DNA of 64,000 nt from JAJFUI01 sp963754135 (GTDB lineage Bacteria > Planctomycetota > Planctomycetia > Pirellulales > Thermoguttaceae): NCBI GenBank assembly GCA_963754135.1, contig CAVWEY010000002.1:744001-808000 (forward strand). The letters are read 5' to 3'. Both the position numbers and the translations under genes were made by a program. Below are positions 54,773-62,812 of the stretch, one piece after another. Every line of letters begins with the position of its first letter. Position 1 is the first letter of the stretch. Below the pieces are notes generated by a model. That model did not search any database and was not told the origin of the DNA. It saw only the letters and a program-made list of their open reading frames with translations.

Positions 54773-55704
54773 ATGAACGCCTATCAACGCCGCTGGTTGT
54801 TCTTGGTTTGCACGGGGCTGCTGGCCCTCAGCGGCGCCAGTTGCCCGAAAATGTTCACGTACACGGAGCCCCTGCCGCGGGTGCTGCCGGCCAGACCGCC
54901 CATCGAGCAGGTGATCGAGGTCGTGAACCGGAACACGCGCAAATCCGGTCGTTCTCGACCAACCGGGCGTCGTTGAGCGGGTCGGGCCTGCCCACCACGC
55001 TGCGGGCCAGCGTGGCCTTCGAGCGGCCGCGGCGGTTCCGGCTGCGGGCGGAGACGGGCATCGGCGGCACGGAGTTCGACCTCGGCAGCAATGACGAGTT
55101 GTTCTGGTTCTGGGTGCGGCGGTGGCAACCCTCGGCAACGTATTATTGCCGCCACGACCGGTTCGCCGCCAGCCAGGCGCAGCAGATGGTCCCCTTTGAT
55201 CCGGCGTGGCTGATCGAGGCCTTGGGCGTGGCCGAGTTGGATCCGGCCCTGCCGCACCAGGGGCCCTACTTCTTGGCCAACGACCGGCTGCGGATCGACA
55301 CCATCCGCGACACGCCGCAGGGACCGGTGACCAAAGTTACGATTATCGACGGCTCTCAGGGGTGGATCCTCGAACAGCACTTGTTCGACGCCCGGCGGCG
55401 GTTGCTGGCCAGCTCGGTGGCCAGTGGCCATCGCCGCGACCCGCTGAGCGGCCTGGTCATGCCCACCACGGTGCAGATTCACTGCCCGCTGGCCCAATTG
55501 TCGCTGCGGATCGACCTGGGCAACGTCGCGATCAACCGGCCCTTGGGCGATCCAGCGGCGCTGTGGTCAATGCCGAGCTATCCGGGCGGGCCGGTGGTGG
55601 ACATGGGCGATCCGAACTTCCGGCCGCCGGGGGCGCCTGCCCTGCCGCCTGCCGCCGCCCGCCAGCCGGCGCCGCCGTCGCAATGGCGGCGCGTCTCGCG
55701 GTAG
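54773..55704 (+). CDS. lipoprotein with LolA/LppX-like beta fold, hypothetical (one frameshift)
   Basis: The start at 54773 (MNAYQRRWLFLVCTGLLALS) gives a lipoprotein signal (LSGASC). The helix PIEQVIEVVNRNT is followed by a frame change near 54945 to IRSFSTNRASLSGSGLPTTL. A beta-rich body follows (RFRLRAETGIGGTEFDLGSN; FWFWVRRWQPSATYYCRHDR), and the C-terminus is Pro-rich (RPPGAPALPPAAARQPAPPS). The pattern resembles outer-membrane lipoprotein carrier-type folds; this is inference only. Confidence 0.6.
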
Positions 55705-55713
55705 GCGTTCGGT

Positions 55714-55783
55714 GCCATGCCCACGCTTGTCGTGGGCATGTGCCACGGCTGTATTGCCCATGCCCGCGGCAGCGTGGGCATGT
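55714..55783. repeat. palindromic repeat (catgcccacgcttgtcgtggg family)
   Basis: Nested inverted units of gcccacgc/gcgtgggc, in the 285-bp gap before the right-hand sigma-factor gene. The rest of 55705-55989 shows no gene; the cassette's promoter should lie here. Confidence 0.8.
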
Positions 55784-55989
55784 CATCCGCCCCCCGGCCC
55801 GCCGCCCGGAATCCCGCGGATTTTTCCGGTTTTGCCGGTAATTACCCCCGCCGGCCACTATTTCCCTATAGGCTCGCACAACGGACCGGCCGGCATGGCA
55901 GGTCCGTGATTACACTGGAAGTTATCGGGCGATCCCTACGTTCCTCCTACGAAGGGCACGTTGACCGGCTCATTGACGCGGGAGAGTTC

Positions 55990-56511
55990 ATGCCAGGGCA
56001 AAACCAGTCCGGCGAGCACGATTTCGGCCGCTTGTTCGTGCAGTATCAGCCGCGGATCTACGGACTGATCCGCTCGCTGGTGGTCCACCGCGCCGACGCC
56101 GAAGACCTGCTGCAAGAGACGGCCTCCGTGCTCTGGCGGAAGTTCGACGAGTTCCAGCCCGGCTCCAACTTCCTCGCCTGGGCGATGCAGGTGGCGCGCT
56201 ATCAGGTGATGTACTTCCGGCAGCGGCAGAAGCGGGACGTCCTCCAGTTCAGCGAGAAGTTCCTCGACGCGGTGGGCGCCGACACCGTGGCCGAATCGGC
56301 CCGGCTCGGCGACCTCCAGGAATTGCTCGACCGGTGCATGGACAAGCTCCCGCCGGCCGACCGCGAGCTGTTCGAGATGCACTACCAGTCCGACGTGACG
56401 CCCAAGAGCCTGGCCGAGCAGTTGGGCCGGCCGTTGTCGACGGTCTACAACTCGATCAACCGCATCCGCCGCGTGCTGGCGGAATGTGTGGAGCGGGGAA
56501 TGAAGCAGTAG
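55990..56511 (+). CDS. ECF-type RNA polymerase sigma factor
   Basis: A 173-residue sigma-70 family protein, paralogous to the one at 7638. Region 2: DAEDLLQETASVLWRKFDEF, then NFLAWAMQVARYQVMYFRQR. Region 4: LPPADRELFEMHYQSDVTPK, then SLAEQLGRPLSTVYNSINRI. The start at 55990 is chosen because the upstream in-frame residues lie in repeat and spacer. It probably drives the right-hand cassette under the FecR protein that follows. Confidence 0.9.
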   Translation: MPGQNQSGEHDFGRLFVQYQPRIYGLIRSLVVHRADAEDLLQETASVLWRKFDEFQPGSNFLAWAMQVARYQVMYFRQRQKRDVLQFSEKFLDAVGADTVAESARLGDLQELLDRCMDKLPPADRELFEMHYQSDVTPKSLAEQLGRPLSTVYNSINRIRRVLAECVERGMKQ

Positions 56512-56518
56512 GAACAAT

Positions 56519-56571
56519 GTACTCCGCACGCTCCGCGTGCGGAAAGCCGTCACGCGGAGCGTGACGAATAC
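56519..56571. repeat. palindromic element between sigma and FecR genes
   Basis: ACTCCGCACGCTCCGCGTGC and related inverted units, of the family seen in hisF and BMC-P 3. It separates genes that overlap by 4 bp in the left-hand paralogous cassette. Confidence 0.88.
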
Positions 56572-56575
56572 GTTA

Positions 56576-58402
56576 TGAACGCCGTGGACCACCTTACCGA
56601 ACTCTACGAGCTGGCCGGGGCCCAGTGCGAGGGCATTTGACGCCCCCGCAGGCCGCCCGGCTCGAGGAGTTGGTATTGGCCGATGCCGATTTGCGCCGCC
56701 GCTATATCCTTTACATGCAAATCCACGCCCAGGCCGAGCGCGGCGGAGCACGAGCGGGCGGAAGAGGGGATTGGGGATTCGGGACTCGGGATCCGGTGGG
56801 TGCGGCAGTTGAACTGCCGCACCAGCCTGGAGAGTCCTCCACTCCGGCCCCCGAACCGCTGATTCCCGCCATCATCATCCGCACCTCCCCCGATCTCCGC
56901 CCCCCCCTGTTCGCTTTCGACTCTTCCGTGGGCGGCTGGTTGTTTTCCTATGCCGCCGCGACATTGTTGACGGGCGTGGCGATCCTGGGCGCCTGGCTGT
57001 ACAAGGTGTCGCTTGGCAGTGGCGAGGGCACTCCGTCCGTCCACATTGCAGGCGTTGATCGGCCGCAATCGCCACCTGCCGAAGCGGCGCAGGACTATGT
57101 CGGCCGGATCACCGGCATGGCCGATTGCCGTTGGGCCGATCCTGCGGCCGCTCCCCCCAGCGATACGGCCGCCGTCCCCGTGGGCCGCAAATACCACTTG
57201 GCCTCCGGCCTGATGGAAATCTCCTACGACAGTGGGGCGAGAGTCATCCTCCAAGGGCCGTGCAGTTATGAGGTTGATTCCACCGCTGGTGGCTTCCTCT
57301 CGCTCGGCAAGCTGACAGCGAGAGTGGAGAGATCCGAAATCCGAAATCCGAAATCCGAAAGCTCCAATCCTTCATCCTTCATCCTTCATCCTTCATCCTT
57401 GTTCACCGTCCGCACTCCCACCGCCATCGTGACCGACCTGGGCACCGAGTTCGGCGTGGAAGTGACCGGTGACCGCCGCAATCGGGTCTACGTGTTCGAG
57501 GGGCGGGTAGCGGTGCGGCCGGCCGCCGGCAAGAAGGCCAAGTTGGGCGACCTCGTGCTAGGCGAGGGGCAGTCCGCCGCCGCGGACGCCAACGGCGCCG
57601 TGCTGGAGTCCCCACCCTCACGCGAGGCCGAAGGCAAGGATTCCGCCGCCCAATTCGTCCGCCGGATGCCCCTTCCCGCCAAACTCGGGGTGCTCGATCT
57701 GTTAGACATCGTGGCCGGCGGGGATGGTATGGGCCAATTGCGCGAGGTCGGGATCGAGGCGGCCACGGGCAATAAGGACGCCACCTTCCCCGCCCCGGAC
57801 GAGTACCGAAATACCGATCGGCGGTATCATCGCGTCCCCTGGAACCGATTGGTTGACGGCGTGTTCATTCCCGACGGCAAACTGGGGCCGGTGCAACTCG
57901 ATTCCGCCGGGCACAGCTACGCCTTGCCCGCCACCACGGGACAGATGAACGGCCCGATCTGGCGCGGGCGGCGAAGATCTCGGCGGAGCATGCCGCCCTG
58001 AAAGGGGAGTATTGGGTATACGCGATGGGAGAAGGGGACGAGTTCATGCCCGATGGCCGCGGCCTGCTCGGGCTGCACTCCAATGGCGGCATCACTTTCG
58101 ACCTGGCGGCAATCTGCCAGGCCCACCCGAACGTCCTCTATCCCGTGCGTTTTTCCGCCTTCGCCGGGTTGGGGCACCGCTGGGGATTGGTCGACCTCTG
58201 GGTGTTCATCGACGGGCAGTTGAAATTCCGGCGGACGGGGCTTGTGCAAACCGACACCCCGCTCCACGTCGAAGTTGTGTTGCGGCCCAGCGACCGCTTC
58301 CTCACGCTGGTCTGCACCGATGGAAACCTCAAGGTCGGCTGCGACTGGGCCGTCTTTGGCGACCCCGTGTTGCACGTGGCCTTGAGACAAGGGGAGAAAT
58401 AA
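56576..58402 (+). CDS. FecR-domain membrane protein with NPCBM-like C-terminus (frameshifted)
   Basis: The start at 56576 (MNAVDHLTELYELAGAQCEG) shifts frame near 56635 to HLTPPQAARLEELVLADADL. One membrane segment (GGWLFSYAAATLLTGVAILG). FecR core with TPTAIVTDLGTEFGVEV. After a change near 57960 comes a C-terminal module with GLGHRWGLVDLWVFIDGQLK, resembling NPCBM carbohydrate-binding domains. Linker stretches come from repeats (56799-56823 and 57331-57402). Paralogue of 5984-7641. Likely senses an envelope or sugar signal and controls the adjacent sigma factor. Confidence 0.82.
56799..56823. repeat. 25-bp palindrome, GGCAGTTGAACTGCC core, in FecR gene
   Basis: Perfect inverted repeat read in frame as GAAVELPHQP in the linker before the membrane segment. 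Same family as 9664, 9864 and 60116. Confidence 0.88.
57331..57402. repeat. two tandem repeats (CCGAAAT and TTCATCC) in FecR gene
   Basis: About four atccgaa units followed by four ttcatcc units, read in frame as RNPKSESSNPSSFILHPSS just before the FecR core. The left paralogue carries a different repeat (6830-6861) at the same site. Confidence 0.88.
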
Positions 58403-58624
58403 AGCCTGTGGCCTGCCGGGCGTGTGCCGGGCGGCAGAAAGCGAGGTGTCCCTTGAATGGGCCATAGCGGATCAACTTGAGTGGGCAATTGTGCGGTTCG
58501 GAGTGCGTCTGTTTTTTTCGTTTCGGTTCCGGTTCCTTTCCTGGAGGGTTTCGTCATGTGTCGCGCGAATGTACAAAAACTGTTTGTGTTCTTGGGTTCC
58601 ATCTCTTTTTCAAAGGGTTCCGCC

Positions 58625-60077
58625 ATGAAAAGTTCTAAGTTGCAGAAGTTGGTTTGTTGTGCCTTGGCCGCGGCCGCCGTGTTGCTCGTTGTCGTCTGGC
58701 TGGGAGGCGTGGTCCAAGCGGCGACCGTCGATCCGATCACGGGTGGTCTTGTAGACCTCGACGCCAACCGGGGCGTCACGCTGAGCGGCAGTAACGTGTC
58801 GGCCTGGAACAACCAAGTGAGTGGGGATAATTTCTCGCAGGGCACCGCCGCCTACCAGCCGACGTTCAACTCAATCGCCGTCAACGGTCAGGCCAGCCTG
58901 AGTTTTGCACAAACCTCATCGGGAGGCTATACAGGCAATAACGCTACCTGGCTCGCGGGAACCAGCAACCCCTGGCATCCCGAACTCGTCGACGGCACGG
59001 GATACACGTGGTTTGCCGTCGTCAACCCGGGAACCCAGGTCACCACCACCGAAAGTCCCGATGAGCACGCCATCATTGGAGACGTTTTGACCGTCAATCC
59101 TTGGACCGGCTTTGGGGACGGCGTCAGCGACACCGGCAAAGCCTACTCGATGTACGGCGAAAAGGCTAGCCCCAATAACAACCAATGGGTATACTCCACC
59201 GCGGCCGCGAGTGGCTGGACGATTGCCTCCGGAACTTTGTCCGGAACCAGTTTGACTTGCAGTGTCAATGGATGGAGCACCGGTACACTTACCGTAACCC
59301 TCAATGCGGCGACGAGCACTGGCGCCTTGTGCATTGGCCGCCTCTCGAACGCTACTCCAGGAACTTCTACGGCTGAAGGCTATACCGGCCAAATCGCTAA
59401 CGTCCAGATATTTGACCCCCTTGGCACGACAGCCCAGAACATCCTTCTGAACAACCTCGCCGCCCGGTACACGATCGCCCTGAGCGGCAGCAGCCCCGCC
59501 AATGGCCTCTACGGCGGCGCCGCGAGCGGCTATTACTTCAACGTCATGGGGATTGGATACACGTCGGCGACTGACTTGGTCACCTCCAGCCCGGGCAGCG
59601 GCAAGTCGAACGGCCTAGTTCTCTCCCAGTTGGTGAGCGCACCGTTGACTGCCGCGGGCCAATACCTGTTGGCCGGCGACCAGAACCTGGTCAACAGCTT
59701 GGTTACGCCTGGCGACCTCCCCGGCGGAATCACCAGCCGGTGGAATCAGATCTGGTGCGCCACCGCCAGCGGCGGCATCCCGGGGGCGAACTTCACGTTC
59801 GATTTTGGCGATGCCGGCATGACCTACAGTCCCACCCAGGCCTACACGCTGCTCTACCGCACCGACACATCGAGTACCTTCACCGCCTTGGGAAGCAGTC
59901 TGACGGGCGGAGGCATCCTTGTCGGCAGCGATTATCAACTCACGTTCGGCGTGAACGCCCCGGCCAGCGGCTACTACACCCTCGGCCTCGGGACCGCGGT
60001 CCCCGAGCCCGGCGCTGGCCATGCTGGCCGCGGGCCTGGTCGGGCTGCTCTGCTACGCCTGGCGGAAACGGAAGTAA
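58625..60077 (+). CDS. PEP-CTERM anchored secreted protein with LamG-like domain (frameshift in anchor)
   Basis: The start at 58625 gives a signal peptide (CCALAAAAVLLVVVWLGGVV). The Asn/Gly/Thr-rich body begins DPITGGLVDLDANRGVTLSG and shows concanavalin/LamG-like features (TGQIANVQIFDPLG). A second beta-type region follows, then GLGTAVPEPGA. Restoring one base after the PEP motif gives LAMLAAGLVGLLCYAWRKRK and a TAA at 60075-60077. Surface display through exosortase is expected. The upstream in-frame ATG at 58556 would add about 23 residues and is less likely. Confidence 0.8.
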
Positions 60078-60082
60078 AGTAA

Positions 60083-60144
60083 ATGTAGTCCGCACACGCC
60101 GTGTGCGGGACTCCGTTGGGGCGGCAGTTGAACTGCCGCCCCAA
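60083..60144. repeat. two adjacent palindromes after the PEP-CTERM gene
   Basis: GTCCGCACACGCCGTGTGCGG (60089-60109 region, with flanks) and TTGGGGCGGCAGTT/AACTGCCGCCCCAA (60116-60144). Both families occur elsewhere in the window. Confidence 0.85.
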
Positions 60145-60246
60145 CCCGGCGGATGGTGGATGGCGGATGGTGGACGTGACACTCGAGGTCCGTCCACCAT
60201 CCCATATCCCCGTCCATTTTCGTCTTATCGAGAAGGAGAAAATCGC

Positions 60247-61323
60247 ATGAAGTCAGATCGACCATCCACCATCGGTCGTCCCTCATCCTTTCCCGCCGCC
60301 GGCTTCACCTTAGTGGAGCTTTTGGTGGTGATCACGATCATTGGGATTCTGATCGCGCTCTTGTTGCCGGCGGTGCAGGCCGCCCGGGAGGCGGCACGGA
60401 TGCTGCAATGCACCAACAACCTCAAACAGATCAGCTTGGCGGCGTTGAACCATGAACAGATCAACGGCTGGCTGCCCACCGGCGGCTGGGGCTACCGCTG
60501 GGTGGGCGACCCCAATTGCGGCTTCGGCCGCGGCCAGCCCGGCGGTTTCTTCTACAACTGCCTCCCCTACATGGAGCAACAAACCCTGCACGATCTGGCG
60601 TTGGGCGTGGCTCCGGGCACGAATCAGTATCAGCAGCTTTCCATGCAGATGGTGCAGACGCCGCTGGTGGCCTTGAGTTGTCCCACCCGCCGTCCGCCGG
60701 TGCTCCATCCGGTACAACCGGGCAACATTAACACGATGCAGGGTGTCTACGGCACCTTGCCACAAACGTGGTTTCAAGCGGACTATGCCGCCAACGCCGG
60801 GACGTGGTTCTCGGTGTTTTGGCAGGACGGGCCGACCTCGTTCGCCGATGCCGCCCAATGGACGTCCGGCAGCCCCAACGGCGCCCACGGATTCTACGAC
60901 ATGTCGCACGCCACCGGTATCTGCGAGCAGCGGAGCCAGGTGAAGATAGCCGACATCACCGATGGCACGACGAACACCTACCTGGTCGGCGAAAAGTATC
61001 TCTGCCCCGACCATTACTTCACCGGCGACGATTACGGCGACGATCAATCCGCCTTTTCCGGCGACAGCGACGACGTGAACCGCTGGACCGGGAACGATAC
61101 GGCCGCCGGCCCAGTGCCAATGACGCCGGGGCCGATGCAGGATACCCCCGGCCTCAGCGGGGGCACCTACGAGGACATCTTCGGCAGTGCCCACGCCATC
61201 GGCTTCAACATGGCGCTCTGCGACGGCTCGGTGAGGATCGTCAACTACACCATCGACCCGCTGGTCCACAACTATCTGGGCAACCGCCACGACGGCCAGG
61301 CGATCGACGGGAAGAAATTTTAA
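60247..61323 (+). CDS. DUF1559 prepilin-like protein
   Basis: 358 residues in one frame. Prepilin-type N-terminus AGFTLVELLVVITIIGILIA, then LLPAVQAAREAARMLQCTNN. The DUF1559 body has VKIADITDGTTNTYLVGEKY. The tail has SAHAIGFNMALCDGSVRIVN (H-x9-DG) and ends GNRHDGQAIDGKKF. Paralogue of 3674-4755 and the only undamaged DUF1559 copy here. 10 bp before the oxidoreductase gene, hence cotranscribed. Confidence 0.93.
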   Translation: MKSDRPSTIGRPSSFPAAGFTLVELLVVITIIGILIALLLPAVQAAREAARMLQCTNNLKQISLAALNHEQINGWLPTGGWGYRWVGDPNCGFGRGQPGGFFYNCLPYMEQQTLHDLALGVAPGTNQYQQLSMQMVQTPLVALSCPTRRPPVLHPVQPGNINTMQGVYGTLPQTWFQADYAANAGTWFSVFWQDGPTSFADAAQWTSGSPNGAHGFYDMSHATGICEQRSQVKIADITDGTTNTYLVGEKYLCPDHYFTGDDYGDDQSAFSGDSDDVNRWTGNDTAAGPVPMTPGPMQDTPGLSGGTYEDIFGSAHAIGFNMALCDGSVRIVNYTIDPLVHNYLGNRHDGQAIDGKKF

Positions 61324-61333
61324 GGAGGAAGCC

Positions 61334-62635
61334 ATGAACGATGCGTATTGCCCGCCGCAGGCGGACCGACAACCAGGCTGCTCGCGGCGGCGGTTCCTCG
61401 GCGGTGCGGTGAGCGCCGCCGCGGCCGCGCCGCTGCTGGGCGCCGCCACGGCCTCGCCGTTGGTGGGCGCCGCCGCGGGGTTCGCCGCCAGCCAGCCCGC
61501 GCTGGAAGCAAAGCCCGACGCCCCGAAACGCAAGATCAAGCTCGGTCTGGTCGGCTGCGGGCGCCGCGGAGGCTGGATCGCCAAGCTCTTCCAACAGCAC
61601 GGCGGGTATGAGTTCCACGCCGTGGCGGACTACTTCCAACGCAACGCTGACCGCTTGGGCGAGGGCCTGGGCGTGGACCAAAGCCGGCGGTTCTCCGGCC
61701 TCTCGGGCTACAAGAAAGTGCTCGAGAGCGGCGTCGAGGCGGTGGCTTTGATCGTGCCCCCCTATTTCCTTGCCGAGCAGTGCGCCGCTGCCGCCGCCGC
61801 CGGCCTGCATGTCTACATGGCCAAGCCGGTGGCGATCGACGTATTCGGCTGCCGGCGGGTCGCGGCGGCGGGCAAGTTGGCCACCGGGAAGCGGCGCGCC
61901 TTCCTGGTCGATTACCAGATTCCCACCGATCCGGTCAACATCCAGGTGGCTGAGTTGATACGCAAGGAGGAGTTGGGCAAGCTGGCGAAGATCGTCACCA
62001 GCGGGATTGACGGCGATCGCCCCGACCCGCCCAAGACGGCCAACATCGAAAACCGGCTGGAGCGGGGAGTGTGGGACAACGACATGACCATCGGCGGCAG
62101 TTTCATCGTCTCGTTCGACATCCATGCGATCGACGCCGCGGTGTGGGTCGTCGGCCGGCCGCCCGTGGCCGCCATGGGGTCCTCGCGGATTTACCGGGCC
62201 AATCCGCACGGCGACAGCCACGACGTTTGCGGAGTCATCTATGAGTACGCCGACGGATTGATCCACGAACATTCCGGCATGGCACTGCCCAACGCCGCCG
62301 ATGACGGGTTAATCTGCAAGGTCTTCAGCCGGACGGCGCACGCCGTAGTGGCCTACGCCGGCAAGGCGCACTTCCACCGCCGCCAGAAGAACCCGGCGGT
62401 CGACGCTAGCGTGGTCAACCTCTACGAGGCTGGGGCCGTGCGGAACATCGCGGCGTTTTACCAAGACGTAACTGCCGGACGGTGCGAGAATCTGACGGTT
62501 CGGCGTGCGGTGGACGGCTGTTTGACCTGCATTCTCGGCCGCGAGGCCGCGCTGCGGCACGGACGCCTCACGATGGAGGAACTGTTGAGGGAGAACCGTC
62601 GTGTCGAACCCGAGCTGAGCGGGCTGAAGCTGTAG
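61334..62635 (+). CDS. Tat-exported Gfo/Idh/MocA oxidoreductase
   Basis: 433 residues. Twin-arginine signal CSRRRFLGGAVSAAAAAPLL. Rossmann motif KLGLVGCGRRGGWIAKLFQQ; family motif HVYMAKPVAIDVFGCRR (AKP in place of the usual EKP). C-terminal domain with NDMTIGGSFIVSFDIHAIDA. A good ribosome site (aaggagg) precedes the start. It occupies the place where the left-hand cassette has a glycosidase-like gene. Substrate unknown. Confidence 0.9.
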   Translation: MNDAYCPPQADRQPGCSRRRFLGGAVSAAAAAPLLGAATASPLVGAAAGFAASQPALEAKPDAPKRKIKLGLVGCGRRGGWIAKLFQQHGGYEFHAVADYFQRNADRLGEGLGVDQSRRFSGLSGYKKVLESGVEAVALIVPPYFLAEQCAAAAAAGLHVYMAKPVAIDVFGCRRVAAAGKLATGKRRAFLVDYQIPTDPVNIQVAELIRKEELGKLAKIVTSGIDGDRPDPPKTANIENRLERGVWDNDMTIGGSFIVSFDIHAIDAAVWVVGRPPVAAMGSSRIYRANPHGDSHDVCGVIYEYADGLIHEHSGMALPNAADDGLICKVFSRTAHAVVAYAGKAHFHRRQKNPAVDASVVNLYEAGAVRNIAAFYQDVTAGRCENLTVRRAVDGCLTCILGREAALRHGRLTMEELLRENRRVEPELSGLKL

Positions 62636-62679
62636 TCCACGCCGTAGCGCGTAAACGAACGGTCCAAGGCACTACCGCT

Positions 62680-62763
62680 ACGGAGCCCATCGTCCATCGC
62701 AGCATCCTTGACTATCTCGGGAACCGCCGCGACGGCTTGGCGATCGACGGAAAGAAGTTCTAG
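62680..62763 (+). pseudogene. DUF1559 C-terminal remnant
   Basis: About 25 codons only: HRSILDYLGNRRDGLAIDGK, then KF and stop. This is the exact C-terminal end of a DUF1559 protein, close to but not identical with the end of the gene at 61323. No upstream DUF1559 body in frame. It stands 50 bp before the GH59 gene, just as the left-hand remnant stands before the GH127-like gene. Confidence 0.75.
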
Positions 62764-62812
62764 CGGGTGTTGCGGCGGCGGTGGCGATGGATTTCTTTGT
62801 GGGGTTCCTTCC

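Noticed and set aside
4942..60144. CRISPR array from the many repeats
   Set aside because: Repeats are dispersed, palindromic, of several families and without regular spacers; no cas gene is present.
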